From Flavobacterium sp. KACC 22761 (GTDB taxonomy: Bacteria > Bacteroidota > Bacteroidia > Flavobacteriales > Flavobacteriaceae): a stretch of 64,000 bases of DNA. Under the pieces are notes generated by a model. It worked only from the letters and a program-made list of their open reading frames with translations, was not told the origin of the DNA and did no database searches. The position numbers and the translations under genes were made by a program. This document shows positions 55,610 to 64,000 of this stretch, piece after piece (positions within the stretch are counted from its first letter, which is position 1; the number at the start of each line of letters is the position of its first letter). The stretch is from assembly GCF_034058155.1 (NCBI RefSeq), contig NZ_CP139148.1:2852001-2916000 (forward strand). Direction: 5' to 3'.

Positions 55610-56440
55610 TTATTTTTTGGTTTGTTTTTCTTTTAAAATGCGGTTTACTTCATTAACGAGCAACGGAAAACCAGGTTCTGTCATTCCATGTCCATAACCG
55701 TCTAATTCGTAAAGTTTCGTTTGTGTATGGCCAACCAATTTCATCATTCGGGCCATATAAGCGTTTTCTTCATAGCGTCCTAGCATTTCCAGTTCACGAT
55801 CTCCTGTAATCAACAAAAGAGGCGGAGCATCGGCGCGAACGTGATATAAAGGGGCAAAAGCATCTATTGTAGGCTGTTTTTCCGGAATTCCGTTTTCTCG
55901 TCTAATCTCAAAATGCGTAATACATTGTCCGCTGAACGGAATAAGTCCGGCAATTTTATTGGCATCGATTCCTTCTTTTTGAAGCCATTTTTTATCCAAT
56001 CCTATCATTAAAGCCAAATAACCGCCAGCCGAATGTCCTGAGACGAAAATCTGAGAAACATCGCCCCCATAACTGGCTATGTTGTTAAAAGTCCACGCTA
56101 TTGCAGCTGCAGCATCTTCAATTGCTTTTTCTGCTTTTACTTTCGGCGAAAGCCTATAATTAACGCCGATAATGGCAAATCCTTTATTTTTTAAAGCTTC
56201 GGGAATTTCTTTGTTTCCGCCTGTCAATCCGCCACCGTGAAACCACACGATTGTTGCAAAACCTTTAGTGTTTTTTGGATAATAAATATCTAGAACACAT
56301 CTTTCGTTAATATAGCTGTCTGTTTTATTTGTTGTTGTGTTGTAGTATTGAATATTTGATTTGGTTTCGTATTCTGTTTTTTGCGAAAATGCTGAAAAAC
56401 TGATCAATACAAAAGCGAGTAGAGAAAGTAATTTTTTCAT
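55610..56440 (-). CDS. Secreted alpha/beta-hydrolase, esterase/lipase
   Basis: The product has 276 residues with a signal peptide (about 1-19). HSL-like features are VWFHGGGLTGGNKE (oxyanion loop HGGG), the nucleophile in FVSGHSAGGYLALM, the acid in LITGDRELEML and the His in DGYGHGMTEPG. It probably hydrolyses esters in the periplasm. Likely cotranscribed with the downstream RBBP9-type hydrolase. Confidence 0.88.
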   Translation of the reverse strand: MKKLLSLLAFVLISFSAFSQKTEYETKSNIQYYNTTTNKTDSYINERCVLDIYYPKNTKGFATIVWFHGGGLTGGNKEIPEALKNKGFAIIGVNYRLSPKVKAEKAIEDAAAAIAWTFNNIASYGGDVSQIFVSGHSAGGYLALMIGLDKKWLQKEGIDANKIAGLIPFSGQCITHFEIRRENGIPEKQPTIDAFAPLYHVRADAPPLLLITGDRELEMLGRYEENAYMARMMKLVGHTQTKLYELDGYGHGMTEPGFPLLVNEVNRILKEKQTKK

Positions 56441-56539
56441 TTTTGATTAAAAAGTAAAATGTTAGCAGTAAAATGTAATTTATGAAAGGAATGTGAATCC
56501 TGCATCTCACATTTTGCATTTCACATCTGAAAAATAAAT

Positions 56540-56577
56540 ATATAAAAAAAGTCCAAAATGCTATACAAATTGGACTC
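56540..56577 (-). terminator. Intrinsic terminator of the PUR-protein gene
   Basis: AGTCCAA (56550-56556) and TTGGACT (56570-56576) pair around a 13-base loop, with an A run on the left giving the T run on the minus strand. Confidence 0.7.
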
Positions 56578-56603
56578 GTACTTTCTAAAAAGTTATTTGG
56601 AGA

Positions 56604-56987
56604 CTAAATATCGTCAAAATCAATATCGGTAAAGCTTGATCTTTGTGTTTCAGCTTTATCAGAACTGTATTCTTTCTTAAAATCTTTTTGGTGTCTTTCA
56701 GAGATTACTTCTTCGCCTTTGTGGTTCAAGACGTATGAAGTCATTTCTTCTAGTATTTCAGCAAAAGCACTAAAATCTTCTTTATACAAGTAAATCTTGT
56801 GTTTTTTAAAATGAAAAGAACCATCTTCTTCTGTGAATTTTTTACTTTCGGTAATTGTGATATAATAATCGTCAGCTTTTGTAGCTCTCACATCAAAGAA
56901 ATAAGTTCTTCTTCCTGCTCGTAATACTTTAGAAAAAATCTCTTCTTTTTCTAACATGTCATTTTCTCTCATAATACGTTCTATCAT
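56604..56987 (-). CDS. PUR-alpha-like DNA/RNA-binding protein (DUF3276)
   Basis: The product has 127 residues. The segment EIFSKVLRAGRRTYFFDVRA then DYYITITESKK and KKHKIYLYKEDFSAF is the PUR repeat of bacterial DUF3276 proteins, which bind single-stranded nucleic acids as dimers. An acidic tail (FTDIDFDDI) ends the protein. Role in the cell is unknown; it is conserved across Bacteroidota. Confidence 0.9.
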   Translation of the reverse strand: MIERIMRENDMLEKEEIFSKVLRAGRRTYFFDVRATKADDYYITITESKKFTEEDGSFHFKKHKIYLYKEDFSAFAEILEEMTSYVLNHKGEEVISERHQKDFKKEYSSDKAETQRSSFTDIDFDDI

Positions 56988-57041
56988 TTTTTGGAATTAA
57001 TAGTACTCAAAAATCATAAAAAATTATCTATTACACAACAA

Positions 57042-58820
57042 TTAAAGTAATTCTTTTTCCGAAAGTTGTTTTAAATATAACGATGAATAATAGCCGTCTT
57101 GATTTATTAATTGATTATGAGAACCTTGTTGAATAATTTTGCCATCTTCCAAAATGATAATCTTGTCTGCATTTTTAGCCGATGATACTCGGTGGCTTAC
57201 TATTATTGTAGTTTTATTTTTACAAATTTCAAACAAGTTGCTTAAGATGGTTTCTTCTGTCTCAGTATCAACTGCAGAAAGGCAATCGTCAAAAAGCAAA
57301 ATTGCAGGATCCTTTATGATGGCACGTGCAATAGAGACACGTTGCTTTTGTCCGCCCGAAAGTGTGATGCCTCGTTCGCCCAAAATAGTATCGTATTGTT
57401 TGTTGAATGCTATGATATTGTCATGAACCACAGCATTTTTAGCAGCTTCAATCACTTCTTCATCAGTAGCATTTTCATTGCCAAATTTGATATTGTTTTT
57501 TATAGTATCAGAGAATAAAAAAGCATCTTGAGGCACGATACCAATATTGTTTCTGAGGTCATTTAAGTTCAAACTGCTGATCTCATTTTGGTCAATTGTA
57601 ATTCTTCCTTCTGTGACGTCATACAAACGTGAAATCAAAGATAAAATCGTCGATTTTCCAGAACCAGTTTTTCCTAAAATGGCTAATGTTTCTCCGTTTT
57701 TTACTGAAAAAGTTACGTTTTTTAGTGCTTCAATATTGGTGTCTTCATAAGTGTAGCTCACATTTTCAAAAGCAATTGAACCATGAATTTCAGATGAATT
57801 TGGATTGTTGTTTTTGATTTCTGGCTCCAATTTCAAAAATTCATTCAAACGTTTCTGAGATGCTTCGGCTTCTTGAACCATCGACGAAACCCAGCCTAAT
57901 GATGCCACTGGCCAAGTTAGCATATTTACATATAAGATAAACTCGGCAATTGTTCCAATATTCGGGATGCTTCCATTAATGTACATTACGCCTCCAAAAT
58001 AAATCACAACCAAATTGCTAATCCCAATTAAGGCAATCATCAAAGGCCCAAAAAGCGATTGTACTTTGGCCAAATCCAAACTTTTCTTTTTGCTTTCATC
58101 AGCCAAATCAATCATATTGTTTTGATGCTGATTTTCTAAAGAATAGGCTTTTATTACGCGAATTCCTGAAAAGATTTCCTGCGTAAAACTGGAAACTTTT
58201 GATAAATATTGTTGGAAAGTCGTGCTTCGTTTGTTGATTTCAGAGCTTAATTTGAAAATGCAATACGATAAAATTGGCAACGGAAGAATTGTGTACAAAG
58301 TCAAAAGTGGCGAAACGTTATACATATATATAATAACGATTGCAAAGCGAATGAATGTATTGATAGTGTACATTACAGCCGGCCCGACATACATGCGAAC
58401 TTTTGAAACATCTTCAGAAATTCGGTTCATTAAATCTCCAGTTCGGTTTTGTTTGTAAAAATTCTGTGAAAGGATTTCATATTGCTTGAAAACTTCATTT
58501 TTTAAATCAAACTCAATATGGCGCGACATTACAATTAAAGTTTGACGCATTAAAAAGGTCAGGAATCCTGCTACAATGGCACTTCCAATGATTAAGAGTA
58601 CATTGTGAATCAAATCTTGTTTATAAAATTCTCTAATAATGGCTGAATTTTGGTCTGCTTCAGAGAGTTTTAGAAAGCGTTCAATCACATCAAAAGAGTG
58701 GCTAACCAATTTTGGTGTAAATAAAAAGAAGATTTGTGCGATTATTGTGATTAAAATTCCAAAGGAAAAACTGAATTTATATTTGATGAAATATTTGTTT
58801 AAATAGCTTAATTCTTTCAT
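57042..58820 (-). CDS. ABC exporter, MsbA/LmrA-like half transporter
   Basis: The product has 592 residues, membrane domain followed by ATPase. About six hydrophobic segments cover residues 15-320. The ATPase shows Walker A in ILGKTGSGKSTIL, the signature LSGGQKQRVSIARA, Walker B in AILLFDDCLSAVD and the switch His in TIIVSHRVSSAKN. Homodimers export lipids or drugs; substrate unknown. The gene stands alone. Confidence 0.93.
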   Translation of the reverse strand: MKELSYLNKYFIKYKFSFSFGILITIIAQIFFLFTPKLVSHSFDVIERFLKLSEADQNSAIIREFYKQDLIHNVLLIIGSAIVAGFLTFLMRQTLIVMSRHIEFDLKNEVFKQYEILSQNFYKQNRTGDLMNRISEDVSKVRMYVGPAVMYTINTFIRFAIVIIYMYNVSPLLTLYTILPLPILSYCIFKLSSEINKRSTTFQQYLSKVSSFTQEIFSGIRVIKAYSLENQHQNNMIDLADESKKKSLDLAKVQSLFGPLMIALIGISNLVVIYFGGVMYINGSIPNIGTIAEFILYVNMLTWPVASLGWVSSMVQEAEASQKRLNEFLKLEPEIKNNNPNSSEIHGSIAFENVSYTYEDTNIEALKNVTFSVKNGETLAILGKTGSGKSTILSLISRLYDVTEGRITIDQNEISSLNLNDLRNNIGIVPQDAFLFSDTIKNNIKFGNENATDEEVIEAAKNAVVHDNIIAFNKQYDTILGERGITLSGGQKQRVSIARAIIKDPAILLFDDCLSAVDTETEETILSNLFEICKNKTTIIVSHRVSSAKNADKIIILEDGKIIQQGSHNQLINQDGYYSSLYLKQLSEKELL

Positions 58821-58943
58821 TTTTTTAAGAAATGTGATATTGAATTGATTTAAAATTATGAATTATTGTTAATTAAAATTATAATAATTTGCAATTAAAT
58901 CAAAACAATTATATTGTAAAATTGTTATTTTAAAGATAAAAAA

Positions 58944-58974
58944 TTAGCACATGTGTATTTTTTAATTATGTTTG
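58944..58974 (+). promoter_or_regulatory. Candidate promoter of the leucine dehydrogenase gene
   Basis: TATGTTTG at 58967-58974 fits TAnnTTTG. TTA at 58944-58946 is a weak -33 match at a 20-base spacing. The ATG follows about 50 bases later. Confidence 0.5.
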
Positions 58975-59023
58975 AGAAGTCTTTTTGACAAATTCATAAT
59001 TTTAACTAATTAATACTAGCGCT

Positions 59024-60133
59024 ATGGATGCAACTTTCGCAACTGGAAAGGAACTTCAAAAAATGGATCCTGTTTTTGGTCAATTATCTTTTGACGATCA
59101 CGAACAAATTGTATTTTGCAATGACAAAGATACAGGTTTAAAAGCAATTATTGGTATTCATAATTCGGTTATGGGGCCAGCTTTAGGAGGTACTAGAATG
59201 TGGAATTATAACACCGAGTGGGAGGCATTAAACGATGTTTTGCGTCTTTCAAGAGGAATGACTTATAAATCTGCCATTACTGGACTTAATATTGGTGGAG
59301 GTAAAGCGGTTATTATTGGTGATGCTAAAACCCAAAAAACGCCTGAACTAATGCGCAAGTTTGGAGAATTTGTTCATTCTTTGAGCGGAAGATATATTAC
59401 AGCTGAAGATGTTGGAATGGAAACAAAAGACATGGACACTGTAAGAGATGTTACACCGTATGTAACTGGAATTTCTGAAGAAAGAGGCGGATCTGGAAAT
59501 CCTTCGCCTGTTACAGCTTACGGAGTTTATTTAGGAATGAAAGCAGCTGCTAAAAGCCAATTTGGTTCTGATGTTTTAGACGGCAAAAAAGTTTTGGTTC
59601 AAGGAATTGGACACGTAGGTGAAGCTTTAGTTGAATATTTGACTAAAGAAGGTGCACAGGTTACGATTTCTGATATCAACGAAGAAAAATTATATGAGGT
59701 AGCTCAAAAATACAACGCAACTATTTATACAGGTGAAGATTTGTATACTGCTGATGTTGATATTTATGCGCCATGTGCAATGGGGGCAATCATTAATGAT
59801 AATACAGTAAACAAAATCAAAGCTAAAGTTATTGCTGGTGCAGCCAACAATCAATTAGCAGATGAAAATGTTCACGGTGCAAGATTGCAAGAAAGAGGAA
59901 TTTTATATGCTCCAGATTTCTTGATCAACGCAGGTGGAATTATCAATGTTTATGCTGAACTAGCTCATTATGGTAAACCAGAAATTATGGCTAAAACCGA
60001 AAATATCTATAACACTACGTTAGAAATTATCGATTATGCTGTGAAAAACGGAATTACAACGCATAAAGCAGCACTTACAATTGCTCAAAATCGTATTGAC
60101 GCAAGAAAAATTGAAAACGCTGCTAAGAAATAA
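59024..60133 (+). CDS. Leucine dehydrogenase (Glu/Leu/Phe/Val dehydrogenase family)
   Basis: The enzyme deaminates branched-chain amino acids with NAD. The product has 369 residues. MGPALGGTRMWNY and the catalytic lysine region GLNIGGGKAVIIGDAK mark the N-terminal domain, with the catalytic Asp expected in TAEDVGMETKDM. The Rossmann domain has VQGIGHVGEALVEYL, CAMGAIINDNTV and AGAANNQLA. Length fits leucine dehydrogenase and not glutamate dehydrogenase. Confidence 0.92.
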   Translation: MDATFATGKELQKMDPVFGQLSFDDHEQIVFCNDKDTGLKAIIGIHNSVMGPALGGTRMWNYNTEWEALNDVLRLSRGMTYKSAITGLNIGGGKAVIIGDAKTQKTPELMRKFGEFVHSLSGRYITAEDVGMETKDMDTVRDVTPYVTGISEERGGSGNPSPVTAYGVYLGMKAAAKSQFGSDVLDGKKVLVQGIGHVGEALVEYLTKEGAQVTISDINEEKLYEVAQKYNATIYTGEDLYTADVDIYAPCAMGAIINDNTVNKIKAKVIAGAANNQLADENVHGARLQERGILYAPDFLINAGGIINVYAELAHYGKPEIMAKTENIYNTTLEIIDYAVKNGITTHKAALTIAQNRIDARKIENAAKK

Positions 60134-60154
60134 TTTTTTTAGTTTACAGTCTCA

Positions 60155-60195
60155 GTCTCAGTTTTCAGTTTATCTGGAAACTGAGACTTTTTTAT
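60155..60195 (+). terminator. Intrinsic terminator of the leucine dehydrogenase gene
   Basis: GTCTCAGTTTTCAG (60155-60168) and CTGGAAACTGAGAC (60174-60187) pair with one or two wobbles, followed by a T run. Confidence 0.85.
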
Positions 60196-60298
60196 TTGAT
60201 TCTTAATATATTGTAGTAAATTGTGACTGCGACTGCAAACTGTGACTAAAAACTACCACTTTTTTACGAAATAATTTTAAAATAAGCTTCGAAAGTTA

Positions 60299-60306
60299 TA
60301 CTTTTG
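60299..60306 (+). promoter_or_regulatory. Candidate -7 element of the nusB-yajC operon
   Basis: TACTTTTG fits TAnnTTTG and lies about 28 bases before the nusB start codon. No clear TTG is seen at the expected distance. Confidence 0.5.
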
Positions 60307-60334
60307 CAGACTAATTTTTAAATGTTCTTACAAG

Positions 60335-61279
60335 GTGGTAAATAGAAGACACATACGCGTTAAAGTAATGCAATCCATTTATGCAATGCATCAAAGCGGT
60401 TCTGATAATATGGAAAAAGAAGAGAAATTTCTTTTTTACAGCATAGACAATATTCAGGACTTATACCTTATAATGCTTTCTTCATTGATTGAAATTTGCA
60501 AAAAAGAATCTGTTTTTTTACATCTTTCAAGCAAAAAACATCTTGCAACTGCAGCAGAACGTAACCCAAACGAAAAATTTATCAAAAACAAAATTTTTCA
60601 ACTTCTTGCCGAAAGCAATTCTCTTAGCATCGCTCTAGAAACTCGTAAAATCAATAATTGGTCATTAAATGATGATTATATTATTTTGCTTTTGAATGAT
60701 ATTAAAGCAAGTGATATTTACAAAAAATACATGAGCAACAACGTGAATACATTTGAAGAAGACAGACAATTTATAATTGATTTGTTTGAAAATGTTATTG
60801 TTCCGAATGAAAAATTATACGAATATCTAGAAGACGACAAATTAACTTGGGTTGATGATATTCCTGTTGTAAATACACATATTATCAAACAATTAAAAGC
60901 AATCAAAACGGAAGATCCGGATGCTTTTAGAGTTCCGAAACTGTACAAAGATGTTGAAGATAAGGATTTTGCAAAAGACTTATTCAGGCGTACTGTTTTG
61001 AATGAAGCAGTTTTGGCAAAAGAATACGATGACAAAACACCAAACTGGGACAGCGAGCGTATTGCAGAAATTGATACTATTATTTTGAAAATGGCCATTT
61101 GCGAATTTTTGAAATTCCCATCAATTCCTGTAAAAGTAACTCTTAACGAATATTTAGAAATTGCAAAAGAGTATTCTACACCAAAAAGCAGTATTTTTAT
61201 CAACGGAATTTTAGATAATCTGGTAAAAGAACTTACGGCTAATAAAAAGATGGTAAAAGTAGGACGAGGATTAATGTAA
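60335..61279 (+). CDS. nusB: Transcription antitermination protein NusB, long Bacteroidota form
   Basis: The product has 314 residues, more than twice the usual bacterial length. The start VNRRHIRVKVMQSIYAMHQS has the RNA-binding Arg-rich NusB opening. The C-terminal part (about 220-305) is the NusB helical fold: PNWDSERIAEIDTIILKMAI and VKVTLNEYLEIAKEYSTPKS, ending GILDNLVKEL. The middle is an extension of unknown role found in this phylum. The start codon is GTG at 60335, preceded by AAGG. It is in one operon with yajC (36-base gap). Confidence 0.9.
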   Translation: MVNRRHIRVKVMQSIYAMHQSGSDNMEKEEKFLFYSIDNIQDLYLIMLSSLIEICKKESVFLHLSSKKHLATAAERNPNEKFIKNKIFQLLAESNSLSIALETRKINNWSLNDDYIILLLNDIKASDIYKKYMSNNVNTFEEDRQFIIDLFENVIVPNEKLYEYLEDDKLTWVDDIPVVNTHIIKQLKAIKTEDPDAFRVPKLYKDVEDKDFAKDLFRRTVLNEAVLAKEYDDKTPNWDSERIAEIDTIILKMAICEFLKFPSIPVKVTLNEYLEIAKEYSTPKSSIFINGILDNLVKELTANKKMVKVGRGLM

Positions 61280-61315
61280 AATAAATTAATAATCAATAAT
61301 TATAAAATATAAAAA

Positions 61316-61594
61316 ATGGGAAATTACATGTTGTATCTTCAGCTTGGTCTAATGGGAGTAATTATTTACTTATTTATGTTTAGACCAGCTCAGAAAAAAG
61401 CAAAAGCAGAAAAAGAATTTAAAGAAGCTTTAAAAGTTGGAGATAAAGTTGTTACTATTGGAGGAATTCATGGAAAATTAACTGAATTAGGCGAAACGAC
61501 AATTGTAATTGAAACAATGTCAGGAAAATTGAAATTAGATAGATCGTCACTTTCAATTGAAAAAACGGCTGCTTTGAATGCAAAAAAAGCTTAA
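61316..61594 (+). CDS. yajC: Preprotein translocase accessory subunit YajC
   Basis: The product has 92 residues. One membrane helix (about 5-21, LYLQLGLMGVIIYLFMF) is followed by the family segment RPAQKKAKAEKEF and the soluble part VGDKVVTIGGIHGKLTELGE. It assists the SecYEG-SecDF machinery. It lies downstream of nusB, a common arrangement in Bacteroidota. Confidence 0.95.
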   Translation: MGNYMLYLQLGLMGVIIYLFMFRPAQKKAKAEKEFKEALKVGDKVVTIGGIHGKLTELGETTIVIETMSGKLKLDRSSLSIEKTAALNAKKA

Positions 61595-61616
61595 GGTTTT
61601 AAATTCCAAAAAAAAT

Positions 61617-61668
61617 AGTAAATCCCAAATTCCATCCCGAAGCCTCGGGAGAGTTTGGGATTTTTTTG
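61617..61668 (+). terminator. Intrinsic terminator of nusB-yajC
   Basis: AAATCCCAAA and TTTGGGATTT form the outer stem, with an inner stem TCCCGA / TCGGGA, followed by a T run. Confidence 0.85.
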
Positions 61669-61715
61669 TGTAATGAAATTTGCCTGCAAAGTTTGTTGAG
61701 CAATAATAAGCGAAA

Positions 61716-61746
61716 ACCTTTGTCAAAGTTTTAAACTTTGACAAAC
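61716..61746. repeat. Short perfect hairpin
   Basis: TTTGTCAAAGTTT and AAACTTTGACAAA pair perfectly. It lies between yajC and the convergent YdeI-like gene, possibly a second terminator or repeat. Confidence 0.5.
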
Positions 61747-61794
61747 GTCTCTAAGTATTGGAATTTGGAATTTCCTAATTTGGAATTTCAAACG

Positions 61795-62382
61795 CTACCT
61801 GTATTTATCATTCAATCCAATATTTCCTAGAATCATCGGAATCACTTTTTCGATTCTTGAAATTTTGGTTTTTTCCTGTTTTGCAGTTTCAATATATTCT
61901 AAAAACTCATATTGTTTATAAGGAGAAAACTTTTCAAAAGCTTCTTTTAAAGCAGGATTCTGATTCATTTCTTTATTCAAAAGTTCAGATACAATAGCTT
62001 CTTTTTTGGAAGGTTTTATAACTTTTCCTTGTTTTTCGTTTTCGATTGCTTCTTTTATGTATTCCAAAATAACCGTTTCGTCTATCTCTTCTTTTGACGA
62101 AAATCGCCATTGGCGCAACGATTTTGTTACATCTTCCTGCGCATTTATAAGTTTCTTTTTTCCATCTTTTAAGAAAACGCCATTAAAAAACCATAATGCA
62201 AAATAATCTTTAAATCCTCCAATTCCGACCACATTTTTCTTTTCATAAACAAAAACCGGACCTCCCCATTTTGTAGTTTCCGTCAGTTCCGTTTTGTCAA
62301 TAATGGCTTTCAGGAGAATCAATTCTTCTTCCCATTGTGCGCCATATTTCCACATGCCTTTATTTTCAGATTTCGTTTCCAA
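61795..62382 (-). CDS. YdeI/OmdA-like (DUF1801) protein
   Basis: The product has 195 residues if read from the TTG at 62380-62382, which follows the pepT stop codon directly; an ATG at 62353-62355 would give 186. The N-terminal DUF1801 domain (about 15-110) shows ELTETTKWGGPVFVYEKKNV then GGFKDYFALWFFNG. The C-terminal helices (about 140-175; LKEAFEKFSPYKQYEFLEYI) are the OmdA/YdeI extension. It is cytoplasmic, function poorly defined. Confidence 0.86.
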   Translation of the reverse strand: METKSENKGMWKYGAQWEEELILLKAIIDKTELTETTKWGGPVFVYEKKNVVGIGGFKDYFALWFFNGVFLKDGKKKLINAQEDVTKSLRQWRFSSKEEIDETVILEYIKEAIENEKQGKVIKPSKKEAIVSELLNKEMNQNPALKEAFEKFSPYKQYEFLEYIETAKQEKTKISRIEKVIPMILGNIGLNDKYR

Positions 62383-63660
62383 TTATTTTCTTTTTTTAGA
62401 ATTTTCAGATTGGTCAAAAATTCCTGGTACAGCAGTCAGTTCAGCAATTTTTACGATTACATCAGTCGCTTTTTGGATGCTTTCAGCAGGAACATATTCA
62501 TATTTTCCATGGAAATTATGTCCGCCAGCAAAAATGTTCGGGCAAGGCAATCCCATAAATGATAATTGAGATCCGTCAGTTCCGCCACGAATAGGTTTGA
62601 TGATTGGTTTGATATTTAATTCTCTCATTGCTTTTTCTGCAATATCTACAATATATTTTACAGGCAAAACCTTTTCTTTCATATTGTAATATTGATCTTT
62701 TACAACTGGAATTACAATATCTTCACCGAATTTTTTGGCATATTTTTTATTGAAGCTTTTCGCAATCTTGAAAATAAGTTCTTTTCGTTTTTCGAATTTT
62801 TTCTTGTTGTGGTCGCGAATAATCAGTTCCAAAACTGTTTCTTCGATATTTCCTTTAATATGATGAACATGAAAAAATCCTTCATAACCTTTAGTTTCCT
62901 GCGGAGTTTCTCCTTTCGGAAGTTCATTGATAAACTCGTTTGCCAAAAGCATTGAATTGATCATTTTTCCTTTTGCATAACCCGGATGAACGCTTTTACC
63001 TTTGAAAGTAATTTTGGCTCCAGCCGCATTAAAATTTTCATATTCTAGTTCGCCAATCTGGCTTCCGTCCATTGTGTATGCCCATTGCGCGCCAAATTTT
63101 TCAACATCAAAATGATGTGCGCCACGGCCAATTTCTTCATCTGGAGTAAAACCAATTCTGATTTTTCCGTGTTTGATTTCTGGATGCTGAATTAAATATT
63201 CCATTGCAGAAACAATTTCGGTAATTCCAGCTTTATCATCAGCTCCTAATAAAGTTGTTCCGTCGGTTGTAATGATGGTTTGGCCTTTATATAACAGTAA
63301 ATCTTTAAAGTAATTTGGAGATAAAACAATGTTTTTCTCAGCATTCAAAACAATATCTTTTCCGTCGTAATTCTCAACAATCTGAGGTTTTACGTTCGCG
63401 CCACTAAAGTCTGGCGAAGTGTCAAAATGCGAAACAAAACCAATTGTAGGAACTTCATGCTCAACATTGCTAGGCAAAGTTGCCATAATATATGCTTTAT
63501 CGTCAATTGTAACCTCTTGCATTCCAATAGCTTTTAGTTCCTCGACTAATTTATTGGCAAGATTCCACTGTTTTTCTGTACTTGGTGTTGTTTGTGAATT
63601 TGGATCTGATTCAGTGTCAATTGTTACATAACTGATAAAACGATCTATTATATGTTGCAT
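62383..63660 (-). CDS. pepT: Peptidase T (tripeptidase)
   Basis: The enzyme cleaves the N-terminal residue of tripeptides. The product has 425 residues. Zinc ligands and catalytic residues are in [13 protein letters not shown] (His, Asp), [14 protein letters not shown] (bridging Asp), [14 protein letters not shown] (general-base Glu and ligand Glu) and the C-terminal [14 protein letters not shown] (His). The lid-domain segment [14 protein letters not shown] is also present. It is followed with no gap by the YdeI-like gene. Confidence 0.95.
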   Translation of the reverse strand: MQHIIDRFISYVTIDTESDPNSQTTPSTEKQWNLANKLVEELKAIGMQEVTIDDKAYIMATLPSNVEHEVPTIGFVSHFDTSPDFSGANVKPQIVENYDGKDIVLNAEKNIVLSPNYFKDLLLYKGQTIITTDGTTLLGADDKAGITEIVSAMEYLIQHPEIKHGKIRIGFTPDEEIGRGAHHFDVEKFGAQWAYTMDGSQIGELEYENFNAAGAKITFKGKSVHPGYAKGKMINSMLLANEFINELPKGETPQETKGYEGFFHVHHIKGNIEETVLELIIRDHNKKKFEKRKELIFKIAKSFNKKYAKKFGEDIVIPVVKDQYYNMKEKVLPVKYIVDIAEKAMRELNIKPIIKPIRGGTDGSQLSFMGLPCPNIFAGGHNFHGKYEYVPAESIQKATDVIVKIAELTAVPGIFDQSENSKKRK

Positions 63661-63733
63661 TTTTTTGTTTTTTTAGCAAATATAGAAATTTTTTTCTCCC
63701 AGAAAATTTAGCTTTCAATATCTGAATTAATAA

Positions 63734-63764
63734 AAAAAGGGATTCATTATCGAATCCCTTTTTA
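63734..63764 (-). terminator. Intrinsic terminator of the formylglycine-enzyme gene
   Basis: AAAGGGATTC and GAATCCCTTT pair around ATTATC, with an A run on the left giving the T run on the minus strand. Confidence 0.8.
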
Positions 63765-63778
63765 ATATTTTAAGTTTG

Positions 63779-64000
63779 TTATTTGCTTTTTACGCATCTA
63801 AAACCAACATGGTTTGCAGCAGATCTGATTTCGCCTTTTCCTCTTGTTCCCACCATATAGCGCGTGCAGTATTGATCTGTACATAAAAATGAGCCACCTC
63901 GATGAACTCGTTTTACCTCAGATGGATCGCTAGGATCATAATACGCACTTGGGCCTTGCGGATTTTTTGTTACTTCGCCACCTTCGGCCAAAGTTTTGTA
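63779..64000 (-). CDS. Formylglycine-generating enzyme (SUMF1 family), C-terminal part
   Basis: Only the last 73 codons lie in the window; the frame is open to the edge. The segment RVHRGGSFLCTDQYCTRYM carries the two catalytic copper-binding cysteines in C-x4-C spacing. It is followed by SAANHVGFRCVKSK, the family end. These cysteines point to a true sulfatase-activating enzyme and not one of the gliding-related relatives, which usually lack the pair. Any sulfatase partner lies outside the window. Confidence 0.88.
   Translation of the reverse strand, partial: YKTLAEGGEVTKNPQGPSAYYDPSDPSEVKRVHRGGSFLCTDQYCTRYMVGTRGKGEIRSAANHVGFRCVKSK

Overview
The window looks like chromosomal DNA of a Flavobacterium-type Bacteroidota. 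It is AT-rich and carries a SusC/SusD pair, a second TonB-dependent receptor with a DUF4249 lipoprotein, monomeric isocitrate dehydrogenase, leucine dehydrogenase, a long NusB, a PUR/DUF3276 protein and several promoters of the Bacteroidota type (TAnnTTTG at -7).

Layout. 1-4100: small envelope or secreted proteins of unknown role, then an AraC regulator divergent from a fosmidomycin-resistance-type MFS exporter. 4100-5760: cytochrome c and a single-domain GIY-YIG nuclease gene bracketed by dispersed inverted repeats. 5760-15400: core metabolism (lysA, gltD, gltB, sucC). 15400-25100: DUF1456 protein, SusC/SusD uptake pair, a coupled pair of BioF-like aminotransferase and dipeptide epimerase, an esterase and a TerB-like protein. 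25100-29660: uvrB, a palindromic REP-like element, a hydrolase lipoprotein, a YgjV-like protein and rlmF. 29720-37490: an integron-like cassette array (below). 37580-46450: thiamine pyrophosphokinase, DinB-like and GyrI-like proteins, DUF4249/TonB receptor, icd, rplS, trmD. 46700-53550: an IS200/REP-type transposase with a large palindromic repeat field, an oxidoreductase, isomerase, archaemetzincin and cupin run, an MFS transporter, a cyclophilin-FKBP fusion and a small cytochrome c. 53660-64000: Gre/Rnk-like and CsaA-like proteins, hydrolases, PUR protein, ABC exporter, leucine dehydrogenase, nusB-yajC, YdeI-like protein, pepT and the C-terminal end of a formylglycine-generating enzyme.

The most interesting region is 29720-37490. 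Seven unrelated single-gene units, all on the minus strand, are separated by about 138-bp imperfect palindromes. Every unit begins with GTT and ends with AAC in near-10-bp arms that are complementary within the same unit but differ between units. That is how integron cassettes behave when attC is reconstituted on the circular cassette. The array abuts a complete tyrosine recombinase that has the whole catalytic set but no room for the extra IntI domain, and it is transcribed in the same direction as the cassettes. Wobble pairs put the better-folding palindrome on the strand opposite the genes, as in known attC sites. The cargo includes a PD-(D/E)XK nuclease-like protein, a protein with an EF-Tu domain-III-like module, a YbjQ/zinc-ribbon protein, a DUF4304 protein, a lipoprotein and two unrecognised proteins. 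I read this as an integron-like system driven by a XerC/D-like recombinase. Its novelty cannot be judged from the sequence alone.

No tRNA, rRNA or CRISPR array was recognised. All function calls come from reading motifs and family resemblance by eye; no database was searched.
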